A stretch of DNA of 64,000 nt, from contig NZ_JAFCLG010000010.1 in assembly GCF_018129685.1 (NCBI RefSeq), positions 124,001-188,000 on the forward strand. Direction: 5' to 3'. Each line of letters starts with the position of its first letter. The stretch's first letter is position 1. The position numbers and the translations under genes were made by a program. A model generated the notes under the pieces. It had not been told where the DNA came from. It made no database searches and was given only the letters and a program-made list of their open reading frames with translations. Of this stretch, positions 50,979 to 61,600 are shown piece by piece. This stretch comes from Bradyrhizobium manausense (lineage in GTDB: Bacteria > Pseudomonadota > Alphaproteobacteria > Rhizobiales > Xanthobacteraceae).

Positions 50979-51128
50979 ACGGACAGACGGGATATTGCGG
51001 ATCAGCCGAAATAGCCGATACAATTCGCCGGTCTCCATTTGGATCGGAGGCCTGCAGCGAGATTGGGCCTGAATACGACGTGCGGGCCGGACTGATCCGG
51101 GCGTCCTCCACCGGACATTGATGACGAC

Positions 51129-51812
51129 ATGCCGAAAGCGCCGAAGGATACGTTCGATCCCAAGATCTTTCTCGCCAAGGTCGGCGAGGGCAAAGCCATT
51201 TTGAAATTCGACAAGAACCAGGTCGTTTTTTCGCAGGGCGATGCTGCAGATGCCGTCTTTTATATCCAGAAAGGGAAGATCAAGGTTCTGGTCGTTTCCG
51301 AGCAGGGCAAGGAAGCGGTGGTGGGAATCATGCAGCCAGGACAATTCTTCGGCGAAGGCTGCCTGAACGGACACCCCTTGCGAATTTCAACAACGGTAGC
51401 GATGGAACCATGCGTGATCACATCCATCGCGAAGCCCGCGATGCTCGTGGCACTCAAGAACCAACCGAAGTTTTCCGAATTGTTCATGGGGTACCTTCTC
51501 AGTCGAAACAGCCGCATCGAGGAAGACCTGATCGACCAGCTGTTCAACTCCAGCGAGAAGCGGCTCGCGCGTCTCCTGCTTCTGCTGGCAAATTTTGGAA
51601 AAGACGGCGTCGCTCAACCGATTGCAGTGCAGATCAGTCAGGGGACGCTCGCCGAGATGATCGGGACAACGCGCTCCCGGGTCAGCTTCTTCATGAACAA
51701 GTTTCGCAAACTCGGCTTCATCACCTACAACGGCAAGATCGAAGTTCACAATTCCCTGCTGAACGCGGTCTTGTATGACAAGCCAGAGATCGTGAGGGAC
51801 GACGACGACTGA
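51129..51812 (+). CDS. Crp/Fnr-family transcriptional regulator
   Basis: This 227-residue protein has a cyclic-nucleotide-binding-like beta-barrel (VVFSQGDAADAVFYIQKGKIKVLVVSEQGKEAVVGIMQPGQFFGEGCL) and a C-terminal HTH (ISQGTLAEMIGTTRSRVSFFMNKFRKLGFI). It lacks the Fnr cysteine cluster; only Cys78 and Cys95 occur. In the neighbourhood of small stress-like genes it may respond to a nucleotide or redox signal. With at least four cyclases in the window, cAMP is a possible ligand, but this is not shown. Confidence 0.88.
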   Translation: MPKAPKDTFDPKIFLAKVGEGKAILKFDKNQVVFSQGDAADAVFYIQKGKIKVLVVSEQGKEAVVGIMQPGQFFGEGCLNGHPLRISTTVAMEPCVITSIAKPAMLVALKNQPKFSELFMGYLLSRNSRIEEDLIDQLFNSSEKRLARLLLLLANFGKDGVAQPIAVQISQGTLAEMIGTTRSRVSFFMNKFRKLGFITYNGKIEVHNSLLNAVLYDKPEIVRDDDD

Positions 51813-51971
51813 GGCATACGGACGGAGGGATCGAAGCGGTTCGAGCTATCTCCCGAACAATACGGAACATCAACCGCGCCGTTCGGTTACCCCTCTATCG
51901 CAGCCGATCATGCGAAGTCCGATGCCGGATAATGACCGGCGACGCGGTTTACACCGATACGAAAGCAGCCG

Positions 51972-52199
51972 ATGAGAAAGCCCTCCGCACCAGCAGACGA
52001 GAGTGAACCGAGAATCGTTCAAAGGGCCGACGTGGCACCTATTGACGGCTTTTCGCTTGTGGTCGACGGTCACTTCAAGACGCATTACGACGACCAGAAT
52101 GCAGCGCAGAAGGCCGGCGCCGAACTGCTGGGCAGGTTTCCAATGCTCCAGATCCTTATTTACGATGCCGCGACGAGGACGAGATCCCCGCTGCCGTGA
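51972..52199 (+). CDS. Small conserved hypothetical protein, 75 residues
   Basis: Core GFSLVVDGHFKTHYDDQNAAQKAGAELLGRFPMLQILIYDAATRTRSPLP suggests a compact alpha-beta fold. It resembles short proteins often found in related genomes with the same VVDGHFKT and AAELLxxFPMLQ elements. No function known. Start ATG 51972. Confidence 0.6.
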   Translation: MRKPSAPADESEPRIVQRADVAPIDGFSLVVDGHFKTHYDDQNAAQKAGAELLGRFPMLQILIYDAATRTRSPLP

Positions 52200-52421
52200 C
52201 GCTCGGTGATCATTCCTTCTCACCTTCCATCAGGAGTCCCTTGATGGTGGGCCCATCGTCATTCGTCCGGGCGCGCCCCGGACTTTCGCCTCTTCTTCGA
52301 TGAGACGTTTCAGGAGCCATTGCCGTCGGGCGTCGTCCCGGGCCAGATCAAGCTGCCTCCTGAAGATTTTCAGGTTCTCGCGGTGAACGAATTCCTCCAG
52401 GTCTTCCATCTTGCCTTCAGC

Positions 52422-52670
52422 TCAGGTCGGCGACCTGAGATCGTGACTGGCGAGCCACAGGACGGCCGCCGAGCGCATTGGATCTGCTTCAACCGCGCCG
52501 GCATGGATGCGATCACAACAGGCGCAGTCGAACATTCCGATGTCCGACGCGGACGGCCCGGGAATTCTTACCAGGCTCAAGTGCCCGCCGCACTTGGGAC
52601 AGGACGGCTTCCGGATCGGTGCAAGTGGTCGGCCGGATGAGCGGAAGTATTGCGAAAGCATACGTTTCAC
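52422..52670 (-). CDS. Small zinc-ribbon protein
   Basis: This 82-residue protein has SCPKCGGHLSLVRI and FDCACCDRIHAG, a CxxC...CxxC zinc ribbon like that of the protein at 50132-50329. The two share the spacing and the end motif (I/VH). It lies on the opposite strand from its relative. Role unknown. Confidence 0.62.
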   Translation of the reverse strand: MKRMLSQYFRSSGRPLAPIRKPSCPKCGGHLSLVRIPGPSASDIGMFDCACCDRIHAGAVEADPMRSAAVLWLASHDLRSPT

Positions 52671-52842
52671 TCCTATCAGGCGAGACCGTTCCAGAACCTC
52701 TCTGGCGCCGACAGTTCCTCAAAAGGAACGACGACCACCATGCGCCTCCGGATCCGACATTGCTGGTCAATATTGCTCGCTGGAACCAAATCCCACGCCG
52801 CAGCCGGATGTTCGCTCAGGACGGAATGAGGCGGAAACCGCA

Positions 52843-54279
52843 CTACACGCCAAGCGCCTTGCGGTGAAACGTCCGGACGAAGCGCAGCGATAATGTCCGT
52901 ATGTTGGCGACATTGAGCAGCCAAGCGGCAATGACGTAAGCGAGACCGCCGCCGACGCTCACGATCATCAGTGCCGCGATGCCGGTGCCGTTGACCTGCG
53001 ACCGGGCCAGAAGGATCGCCCCCGCCATGGCTGCGGCCGAGGCTGCAACTCCAGCAAGCCGGTTGACGTCGAACGGAACGGGATGGGCGCGTTGCATCAG
53101 CACGACGGCAACGACGAAGCCGATCGCCTCGGTCGCGAGCGTTGCCAGCGCAGCGCCATAGATGCCATAGCCCGCGACCAGCGCCACCATCAGCGCCACG
53201 CTCACGATGAGCGTGAGGAAGGACTGCGCAGCCAGCATGAACGGCCGCTCGGCGAGCTGGAAGCTGATCTGGACGTAGAACTGGTTGGCGATGCCGAAGA
53301 AGCGGGCGAGCACCAGCGTCGGCAGCAGCATCGACACGCCAGCGCGAAAATCGACGCCGACGAGCGTGCCGGCGACCTGATCGGCCGCGAGCGCCAGCCA
53401 GACCGCGACGGGCGCGACGACGAGGAGCAGCAGCTCCAGGCTCTCGGTCAGCCGCTCGCGCGTCGTCTCGGTGTTCTTCTCGGACAGCGAACGGAACACC
53501 AGCGGCACGGTGGCGGCCGCGACGCTGGAGGCGATCATCACCATGAACTGGCGCGGCAGATCGGCGGCGACGCCGAAGATGCCCGCCGCATCCTTCCCGA
53601 GCAGCCAGGCGACGATGAGCCGGTCGCTGGCCGAGTAGACCGCGACCGAAAGGCCCGCAAGGGTCAGCGGCAGGCCGTAGCGCGCCAGCTGCATGAACTG
53701 GCTGCGCTGGAAGCGCGCGATCTTCGTGCGATCTCCGACGAGATTGAGGATGATGCCGGCGAGCGAGCCGAGGCCGAACGCCGCGAGCAGGCCCATGCCG
53801 CCCCAGCCGAGCCAGATGCCGAGCAGGCCAAAGCCGAGGCTCGACACGCTACGTACGATCGAGATCATCGCGAACCGATAGGGGCGCAGCTTGGCGCGTT
53901 CGAACTCCTGGCCGACATCGACCGCATTCGACATGATCGCAACGAACATGCTGGCGAGCACCAGCTCGACGCTGACGTCGCTGCGAAACAAGAACACCAG
54001 CGGGGCGGCGGCGCACATGGCAACGACAGTCAGCGCGAAGGCGACCATCGCCGTGCCGCGAAAATCCACCTCCGCCGACATCGCCTGGTAGCGCGACACC
54101 GACAGCTTGATCCAGGCGAAGAAGATCGCCCCCAGAATGCCGGCAATGCTGATGCCGACGACATAGACGCCGTATTCCGCCGGCGTGAGCAGCCGCGTGT
54201 AAGCGGTGACCGCGAAGAAGCCCACCGCCGCTGGCAGGATGTAGGCGACGAGATAGATGGAGAAATGGCGATTCAGCAT
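52843..54279 (-). CDS. Polysaccharide flippase (Wzx-like, MOP superfamily)
   Basis: This 478-residue protein has about 12-14 membrane segments. Motifs of Wzx/MVF-type flippases are visible: YTRLLTPAEYGVYVVGISIAGILG, YSASDRLIVAWLLGKDAAGIFGVAADLPRQ and YGIYGAALATLATEAIGFV. It should move lipid-linked oligosaccharide across the inner membrane. It is divergent from a glycosyltransferase gene across about 260 bp, in which I see nothing else of note. Confidence 0.88.
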   Translation of the reverse strand: MLNRHFSIYLVAYILPAAVGFFAVTAYTRLLTPAEYGVYVVGISIAGILGAIFFAWIKLSVSRYQAMSAEVDFRGTAMVAFALTVVAMCAAAPLVFLFRSDVSVELVLASMFVAIMSNAVDVGQEFERAKLRPYRFAMISIVRSVSSLGFGLLGIWLGWGGMGLLAAFGLGSLAGIILNLVGDRTKIARFQRSQFMQLARYGLPLTLAGLSVAVYSASDRLIVAWLLGKDAAGIFGVAADLPRQFMVMIASSVAAATVPLVFRSLSEKNTETTRERLTESLELLLLVVAPVAVWLALAADQVAGTLVGVDFRAGVSMLLPTLVLARFFGIANQFYVQISFQLAERPFMLAAQSFLTLIVSVALMVALVAGYGIYGAALATLATEAIGFVVAVVLMQRAHPVPFDVNRLAGVAASAAAMAGAILLARSQVNGTGIAALMIVSVGGGLAYVIAAWLLNVANIRTLSLRFVRTFHRKALGV

Positions 54280-54540
54280 GCGTGCACGGGACCGGCGGCC
54301 TTGACATCGAGCGGCCGTTCATCAGTTGGATCTTTGGCGTGACAATCAAAGATTTGCGGACCGCGCCGCAGCATCCCCCAAGATAGTCATTTAAGTCTGC
54401 AGATCGGCCACCGAATAAGGCGCCTCCGCCGCTTTCGCGCGTTAGCGTTAAGTTTGCCCTGTCCTTGAACGGGCCGCCGCGATCACCCAAAAGAAACCAT
54501 GATTTCAGGACGCCGCCCGGCCTTTGGTTAATGCGTGGAC

Positions 54541-55632
54541 ATGACTAAAATGGACGTTGTTGAGCGGACAGGGGCAAACCCTGTCTCCCTGCCCCATGGC
54601 GGGACAGACGCGTCCCTGGTGCCCGCGGGTCCCATGGACGAGCAGATGACGCTCAACCTGTTCTTCGAGGAACGGGACGATCGCTGGTTTCCGGGCGACC
54701 GCCACGTCCGGCCGCTGGTGCGGCGCGTGCTGCTCGGCAAGTCCTGGATCAGCGGCCAGAAGCGCGTGTTCCTCAACCTCTGCGCCGGCCTCGACCGGGT
54801 CGGGATCCGCTATCGCGTCAACGATTACGGCTACATCAGAAAGCATCCGGAGGAGCTCGCCTGCATCATCGGGCGCCCCTTCGTGCTCGACTGGTTCGCA
54901 TGGAAAAACCCGCTGCTCCTCGGCGTCGCCATGTACAACCATCCGATTGAAGTGCCCGAGCGTCTTCAAGACCTGCACGCGAACACCATCCTGGTGCCCA
55001 GCGCCTGGTATGCCGACATGTGCCGGCCCTATTGGCCTGATGTCGAGGTCTGGCCGGTCGGCATCGAGACCGATCTGTGGACGCCCACGCCTGTCGACCA
55101 GAAGAGCATCGACGTGCTGCTCTACGACAAGGTGCGCTGGGAACACGAGCGCTATGAGACCGAATTGATCGAACCGATCCGCCGGCATCTCGAAGCCGGC
55201 GGCCGCTCGGTCGAGGTGATCCGCTACGGCCATTACAAGGAAGGCGACTACAAGGCGGCGCTGGCGCGCTGCCGCAGCATGGTCTTCCTCTGCGAGCATG
55301 AGAGCCAAGGCATCGCCTGCCAGCAGGCGCTGTCGAGCGGCGTCCCCGTGTTCGCCTGGGACCGCGGCGGCCCCTGGCAGGACCCCGACTATTTCCCGGA
55401 CAAGGTGATCTACGAAGGCGGGGTGTCCTCGGTGCCCTATTTCGACGCACGTTGCGGCCGCAAGTTCATCGATGCCGCCGGCTTCGTCGCCGATTGGGGC
55501 GACTTCTGGTCGCATGTGTGCGCGGGCGACTTCGCCCCTCGCGATTATGTGATCGACAATCTCACGCTCGAAAAGGGTGCGCTTCACTATTACGGGATCG
55601 CTGAAGCGGTGATGCGGCGTCTGGCGCGCTAA
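54541..55632 (+). CDS. Glycosyltransferase, GT-B-like
   Basis: This 363-residue protein carries LNLFFEERDDRWFPGDRHVRPLVRRVLLGK and, in the C-terminal half, GYHPIE-type spacing with YNHPIEVPERL, VPSAWYADMCRP, VEVWPVGIETDLWTP and FLCEHESQGIACQQALSSGVPVFAWDRGG, the last resembling the E-x7-E donor site of GT4. It likely adds a sugar during polysaccharide or glycolipid synthesis. ATG 54541 was chosen; GTG 54535 is also possible. Confidence 0.82.
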   Translation: MTKMDVVERTGANPVSLPHGGTDASLVPAGPMDEQMTLNLFFEERDDRWFPGDRHVRPLVRRVLLGKSWISGQKRVFLNLCAGLDRVGIRYRVNDYGYIRKHPEELACIIGRPFVLDWFAWKNPLLLGVAMYNHPIEVPERLQDLHANTILVPSAWYADMCRPYWPDVEVWPVGIETDLWTPTPVDQKSIDVLLYDKVRWEHERYETELIEPIRRHLEAGGRSVEVIRYGHYKEGDYKAALARCRSMVFLCEHESQGIACQQALSSGVPVFAWDRGGPWQDPDYFPDKVIYEGGVSSVPYFDARCGRKFIDAAGFVADWGDFWSHVCAGDFAPRDYVIDNLTLEKGALHYYGIAEAVMRRLAR

Positions 55633-55730
55633 GACCCGCCAGCGAAAGTTAACCCAACAACAGGAAACCGCGGCGTTGCGAGGCGCCGCTTGGTACGATG
55701 GCGCGTTGGTTCCGAAAGGACTGCAGCCAC

Positions 55731-56798
55731 GTGATCAAGCTCGACAGACGCGAATTTCTCCTCGGCAGCGCCGCTACGCTCGCAGCGGGCGCATCGGCCT
55801 CCGCACTGCCAGCGTCGAAGCTTGCGCAGCGTCGTCCGGGCTATGGCGCCGCCGCCACGCTCTGGGATTTGCAGGCCGATCCGCGGCTCGGCGAGGCCAT
55901 CAGCACCTATTGCACGCAGGTGGTGCCGGTGCTCGAGCTGAAATGGCCGATGCTGCGGCCGGATGCGCACACCTTTGCCTTCGAGCGCGCCGACGCCATC
56001 TATGATTTCGCTCAGAAGAACGACCTGGCCATGCGCGGCCACGCGCTTGCCTGGTATCATGACATTCCCGATTGGACCAAGCAGATCAAGGATGCGAAGG
56101 GCGTCGAGCGCGCTTTCGTCGATCACATCAACACGGTCGTATCCTACTACAAGGACAAGCTGACATCGTGGGACGTCGTCAACGAGCCCATCCCCGACAA
56201 TCCCAAAGGCGTCACCGACCGGCGCGACACGTTCTGGACGCAGCATCTCGGTGACCGCTGGATTCCGCTGGCCTTCCGGACGGCGGCGGCCGCCGATCCT
56301 TACGTCAAGCTCGCGATCAACGAGTACGACATTGAATCGGCCAAGGACTCGTTCATCGCCAAGCGTGCCGCCTACCGCAACCTCATCATGAATCTGCTCG
56401 ACCAGGGCGTGCCGCTGCACGCGGTCGGGCTGCAATCGCATCTGCATGCCGAACTCGAGATCGACACCCATGGTCTCGCCGAGTTCGTCACCGAAGTCCG
56501 CTCGTGGGGCCTCGAGGTGTTCGTCACCGAGCTCGACGTCGACGATCAGAAACTGACGGGAAGCGCTTCGGAGCGCGACGCTATCGTTGCCAAGCGCGTC
56601 GACGACCTGCTGACGGCAATCTCGACCAGCGGACCGGCGCGCTCGATCCTGACCTGGGGCATTTCGGATCGCTACAGCTGGATCAACGGCACCTTCGCCC
56701 GCCCGGACAAGCAGCCGAACCGCCCCCTGCCGCTCGACGGCGAGTTCAAGCCGAAGCCGTTCATGGACGTGATCAGCAAGTTCACGAAGGACGCGTGA
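55731..56798 (+). CDS. GH10 endo-1,4-beta-xylanase-like protein, Tat-exported
   Basis: From GTG 55731 (MIKLDRREFLLGSAATLAAG) the protein has 355 residues and a twin-arginine-type leader. The GH10 fold shows RGHALAWYHDIPDW, the acid/base Glu in SWDVVNEPIPDN (about Glu152) and the nucleophile in VFVTELDVDDQ (about Glu267). It cleaves beta-1,4-xylan or a related glycan. In this context, beside flippase and glycosyltransferase, it may trim the cell's own exopolysaccharide rather than plant xylan. Confidence 0.9.
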   Translation: MIKLDRREFLLGSAATLAAGASASALPASKLAQRRPGYGAAATLWDLQADPRLGEAISTYCTQVVPVLELKWPMLRPDAHTFAFERADAIYDFAQKNDLAMRGHALAWYHDIPDWTKQIKDAKGVERAFVDHINTVVSYYKDKLTSWDVVNEPIPDNPKGVTDRRDTFWTQHLGDRWIPLAFRTAAAADPYVKLAINEYDIESAKDSFIAKRAAYRNLIMNLLDQGVPLHAVGLQSHLHAELEIDTHGLAEFVTEVRSWGLEVFVTELDVDDQKLTGSASERDAIVAKRVDDLLTAISTSGPARSILTWGISDRYSWINGTFARPDKQPNRPLPLDGEFKPKPFMDVISKFTKDA

Positions 56799-56827
56799 AG
56801 GCCAGCGCCTAGTTCCAGCGTGCGATT

Positions 56828-57778
56828 CTAACGTGTGTTGGGCGTCTCGAACGCGGTCGCGTCGCCCAGGTGATCGGGAGACAGGGTCGGGCCGCGCCGG
56901 TCGCGCGAGCTCAGGCGGAACACGTCGCGGATATCGTCGATCGAGGTCGATGAATAGGACTGGATGCAGAGCGCGACCTGCTCGGGCGATGCCGCGCTGA
57001 TCATGGTTTCAATCGCCTGGCGATCGAGGCGGGTGTCATCCCAGTGCGAGACGGCGATGCTGTCTTCGGTGACCCGATGCTTCGCCAGGTGCTCCGGCGA
57101 GTTCGCGACGAAGTTTCCATACAGCAGATACTCGGAGAATTTCTTCTTACGGCACAGCGCCAGGGCCCAGCTCAGCCCCGTCGCCGATTTGATCGCACCA
57201 GTCATCGCGCGCGCGGCATCCTTGTCCCAGACCAGCGCGTTGCCGACATAGTCGTCGGCCGGAAACGAGCGGTCCCTGATGCCGAGAAGCTGATCGACCG
57301 TATTGAGCCACAGCACGTGCAGGGGATGGTCGGCGTCGATCCCCTTGCGCGTGACGAACAACGGCGTCTTCTCGGTGCCGGCATATTGGCCGACGTCGAA
57401 TTCGCGGAAGAACAGATTGTCCGAGTCGAGGATGCAGACGCGCTGCTCTGGCGCATTGAGCACGCCGGCGATCTTGAGAATCTGCTGGATGTGCCAGCCA
57501 TGGACGGGGGAGGACAGCAGCGACAGCCAGACTCGCCGGCTGCTGATGAACTGGAAGGCCGGCGGCAGCGCCCAGAGCCATTTCGGCAGATAACGCGAGG
57601 CCGGAACGATCACCCGCTTGTCCGACGCGAACCGCTCGAACAGCGGCACGTCCTCATCGTTAACAAGAACATAATGCCGCGTGTAGCCGGTCAGCCAGGT
57701 GTCGATGCTCTCGCTGAGCAGCGAGAAGCGCTCGATATCCTTGGCGTAGCTGGCGGTCAGCAGGGCGACGGAATGCAT
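56828..57778 (-). CDS. Glycosyltransferase-like protein (DUF6492 type)
   Basis: This 316-residue protein starts MHSVALLTASYAKDIERFSLLSESIDTWLTGYTRHYVLVND. A CILDSDNLFFREFD (DxD-like) and a C-terminal SHWDDTRLD suggest a GT-A-like nucleotide-sugar enzyme. No membrane segment. It is convergent with the xylanase gene, 30 bp apart. Function is probable glycan synthesis. Confidence 0.7.
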   Translation of the reverse strand: MHSVALLTASYAKDIERFSLLSESIDTWLTGYTRHYVLVNDEDVPLFERFASDKRVIVPASRYLPKWLWALPPAFQFISSRRVWLSLLSSPVHGWHIQQILKIAGVLNAPEQRVCILDSDNLFFREFDVGQYAGTEKTPLFVTRKGIDADHPLHVLWLNTVDQLLGIRDRSFPADDYVGNALVWDKDAARAMTGAIKSATGLSWALALCRKKKFSEYLLYGNFVANSPEHLAKHRVTEDSIAVSHWDDTRLDRQAIETMISAASPEQVALCIQSYSSTSIDDIRDVFRLSSRDRRGPTLSPDHLGDATAFETPNTR

Positions 57779-57873
57779 GATGCGTGCTCAAATGGCCATC
57801 GAACCGCACTCATACAAGCGGCGGGCGACATTGGAAACTTCGATTCGCAATCAAGGTAAAATGAAACGAATCG

Positions 57874-58668
57874 TTAGCCATCCGACGGCAGGCCCTGCGC
57901 GATGCCGCGAAAGCGCAGCGGCGGCAGCGCCGATGCGCGCTGCCACCAGTCGGCGACGCGATCGTCGAGCACGGTGACCCCGCGGCCCTGGCCGGGGAAT
58001 ATCCGAATCTGCTGCACCGCTTCGGCCTCGAACGCCTTGCCTCTGCGCGTGATCTTGAGAGCGGCGCCTTCGCGGTCGCGCTGCGTCAGCGGCACCAGCA
58101 GCCGGCCGCGCGGACGGAGCGCGGCGAGCCAGAGCGGATGCGGGTGCGAGAAGCCGGCATGCACGATGATGACATCGGCCGGCTCGCCGACATCGCGGCA
58201 GCCGTCGCCGTTGACGACCTCGACATTCTGATAAGCGGACAGGTAAGTCGCGGCGCGCGCGGCAAGCCGCGCGTCGCATTCGATCGCGCGCACCCGGCCC
58301 TTCGGGCCAACGATCTCGGACAGGATCGCGGAGAAATAGCCGAGCCCGCAACCGATCTGGACGACGCGGTCCTTCTCGCCGATGCCGAGCAGGTCGATGA
58401 AATGGGCCCACAGGCTCGGCAGTCCCGTGTCGAGCTTGCGGCGCGCATCGATGGCGACCAGGACATTGTCGTAGAGATGAACAGCGTCGGCGCTGGGCGT
58501 CAGTCGATAGCTGCGCGCCGTCTCGCTCTTGATGCGCCAAGGCCCCTTCGCCAGAAAATTTTCGCGCGGCACCGCCGCCAGGGCTGCGAGCAGGCGGGGG
58601 GAGGCAATGCGCTCACGCTTCGCGATCAGCCCGACATAGCGCGCACGCGCGGCGACAAGATCGCTCAT
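57874..58668 (-). CDS. Protein-L-isoaspartate O-methyltransferase-like protein
   Basis: This 264-residue SAM-dependent methyltransferase has the PCMT-type LYDNVLVAIDARRKLDTGLPSLWAHFIDLLGIGEKDRVVQIGCGLGYFSAILSEIVG (motif I Gly-rich) and RAIECDARLAARAATYL. The signature for true PCMT, with a catalytic Ser/Thr and WAH, is only partly kept, so the substrate could differ. Its ATG overlaps the stop of the large cyclase gene (ATGA), so the two are co-translated. Confidence 0.85.
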   Translation of the reverse strand: MSDLVAARARYVGLIAKRERIASPRLLAALAAVPRENFLAKGPWRIKSETARSYRLTPSADAVHLYDNVLVAIDARRKLDTGLPSLWAHFIDLLGIGEKDRVVQIGCGLGYFSAILSEIVGPKGRVRAIECDARLAARAATYLSAYQNVEVVNGDGCRDVGEPADVIIVHAGFSHPHPLWLAALRPRGRLLVPLTQRDREGAALKITRRGKAFEAEAVQQIRIFPGQGRGVTVLDDRVADWWQRASALPPLRFRGIAQGLPSDG

Positions 58669-61600
58669 TTCACCGGGTCGGCCTGCGGGCGAGCCGGCGT
58701 ATCGCCGCCGAGCTCGTGCACGAGCTGCATGGCCAGCTTCAGATCCGGCGTCAGGAATCCCTCGTTGAACCTGCCGACGATCGGCACGAGCAAGAGGCTT
58801 GCGTGCTCGCGCTTGCCGGCCTCGTGCGACAGCCGCGCAAGGCTGACCGCCGTCCGAAGCTCCCACGACAATGCGCCCTGCTTGCGCGCCGTCTCCAGCG
58901 ACAGGCCGAACAGGTCTTCGGCCTCCTGCACCGAGGCCGGATGGCCGTCGGACAGGGTGATCTCGCCTTGCAGACGATAGACTTCGGCGAGGTAGGAGTG
59001 ATCGCCCGTCCGTCTTGCCGTCGCGAGCGCGACGTCCAGCGCGCGCAAGGCGGCATCGCGCATGCCGACCTTGGCATAGGCCTCGGCAAGCAGGCAGCGG
59101 AACCAGCAGCCGGCAAGCCAGGAATCCATCGCCTCGTATTCGTCGAGGCCAAAGCGCATCTGGCTAATGCCCTCCTCGGCCTCGCCGAGCTGGGCCAGCG
59201 CCCAGCCGCGCAGAATTGTCGCCTGCTGCTTCCAGTGCAGGAAATTGTGCTCGGTCGCGATGATCATGGCGCGGTTGGCATGATCCCGCGTCCCCTCGAT
59301 ATCGCGCAGATGCTGGCAGAGATAGGCGCCGAACACCAGGGCGAAGGCGAGCGAGAACGGATGGCGGATCTTCTCCGCAAGCGCGATCGCCTGCTCGCTG
59401 TGCTGCTGCGCCGCGTCGGGCTGGCCAAGGAACCAGAGGAGATAGCCAAGATAGGACAGCGAGACGACGCCGGGATCGGTGCCGTGGCGCTCCATCAGGT
59501 CGGAATGCAGATCGGGGCTGTAGAGATCGACGCAACGGTGCAGATGGTGCTGCGCGGCGGCGAAACGCCCACGATACAGCATGGTCATCGCGATCGAGCG
59601 GTGCGCCTCGATCAAATAGCCGGTCTGCTGCGCCGGATCCGCGCGCTCGTTCAACCGCTCACGCTTGGCGAATTTCAAGAGCTCGACGCTGAGATCATGC
59701 GCGCGGGTGAGATCGGCGCGGATGAAATGGCAGACCCAGAGTCCGCGCGTGGCGGCAAAGGCATTTTCGTCGTCTTCGAGCTGCTGGCCGAGCTCGAGGG
59801 CGCGGATGTAGTTCTCCTCGACCTCCTGCACGGCATAACCCTTGGCCGCAATCAGTGCGTTGCCGAGCGCAATCCGCAGCTCGAGCTCGATCTCGTCGGC
59901 GCCCTGCATGCGGGGGTTGGCTTGCACGACGCTCAGGCCGCGGCGCAGATGGCCGATCGCCTCGAGATTGGCGCCGCTCTTGGCCGCCTGCTTGCCGGCC
60001 TTGAGCCAGAAGCTCGCCGCGCCCTCGCTCTGGCCGGACTCGGTCAGATGATGGGCGAGCAGCTCCGGCTCGCGCTCGGTCTTCTCAGGATACATGTCCG
60101 CGAGCACGAGGGCGATGCTGGCGTGCAGCTTGCGCCGCTCGCTGTGCAAGAGGCTCTCATGCGCCGCGTTCTGGATCATCACGTGCTTGAACGAGTAGAG
60201 CGCATCGGGCGGATGACCGCGGCGCATGATCAGCCCGGCTTCCTCCAGATGCGTGAGCGCCGCCTCGATCTGCTCCGCCGGCGTGTTGGCGACCGCGTGC
60301 AGGGTCTCGTAGGAAAATTCGCGGCCGATCGTGGCGCCGATCTGCGCGATCCGCTTGAACGGCCCCATCCGGTCGAGACGCGCCATCAGCGAATCCGTCA
60401 AGGTCGCCGGGATCGCGAGTTGCCGCCACGGGCCCGACAGCACGTAGCGCCCGTGCCGCTCGGTCAGGAGGTTGGATTCGAGTACGGTCTTGGTCAGTTC
60501 CTCCAGAAACAGCGGCACACCGTCGGTCTTGACGATGATCTCCTCGACGACCTCCTTTGGCAGCTCGCGCCCCGCGACGCGCTCGACCAGCGTCGTGCGC
60601 AACGGCCGGCTGAGGCGGTTCAGCACCAGCGTGGTGATGTGCGAATGCGCGTTCCAGCTCGGCTGGAATTCCGAGCGTGCGGTGATGATGGCGAGGATCG
60701 GCCGGTTCTGCACCCGGTCGACCAGCAGGTCGACCACCTCGCGCGAGGTCGGATCGATCCAGTGCAGGTCTTCGAAAGCCATCACCAGCGGCATCTCGCG
60801 CGCAAGGCCGAGGAAGTGGTTGACCAGTGCGGCGACGGTGGCGTCCTTCTGCTGCTGAGGCGACAGGTCGAGCGGTGGATAACGGTCCCCGGTCGGGATG
60901 GACAGCAGCGCGGCAAACAACGGCGTGACCTGCGCGATATCGCCGTGAGCCGCGGCAATCGTCGTTTCCAGGCTCGCCAGCGACAGCGCGGAAACATCCT
61001 CGCGATCGAGCCCGAGGGAGAATTTGAGCTGCTCGACGAAAGGATAGAAGGCGGTCGAGGTGTAGTAGGGCGAGCATTGGAACGAGACCTGTCCGTGCCG
61101 ATCGCCCGCGATGCGATCAAAGATCTCCTGAATGATGCGTGATTTGCCGATGCCGGGCTCGCCGAACTTTACCACGACCTGGCCGTCGCCATCCTTGACC
61201 TGCTGCCAACGCGCCATGAGCAGCGCAATTTCCTCCTCGCGATTGACGAGCGGGGTCAGCCGCGTGCCCATCGCGGCCGCGAAGCGGGTCTCCACACGTG
61301 TCGCGCGCACGACGTGCCAGGCCTGGGTCTTGTCCGCGATGCCTTTTAGGGCATGGGTGCCCAGATTGCGGTAGTCGAACTTGCCCTTCAGCAGCGATTG
61401 TGTCGAGGCGGAGATCACCACGCCGTTGGGCGGCGCCAAAGCTTGCAGGCGCGCTGCGAGATTGACGGTCTCGCCGACCGCGGAGTCGCGCTCTTCGGTG
61501 CCTTGGCCGACGAGGTCGCCGACCACGACGAGCCCGGTCGCAATCCCGATGCGGACGGCGGGCGCGTGGCTGAGCGCGCCGCGCGGTTCGATCGCGCGCG

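Noticed and set aside
50733..51374. 213-codon minus-strand frame over the Crp/Fnr gene
   Set aside because: It overlaps a clear Crp/Fnr gene and a small plus-strand gene and has no domain.
51129..51812. Oxygen-sensing Fnr or FixK call
   Set aside because: The N-terminal cysteine cluster of Fnr is absent and the sequence does not allow a FixK assignment by eye.
58716..61142. 808-codon open frame on the plus strand
   Set aside because: It lies opposite the SAM-cyclase-AAA-TPR gene, whose motifs are clear. Composition is typical of an antisense shadow.
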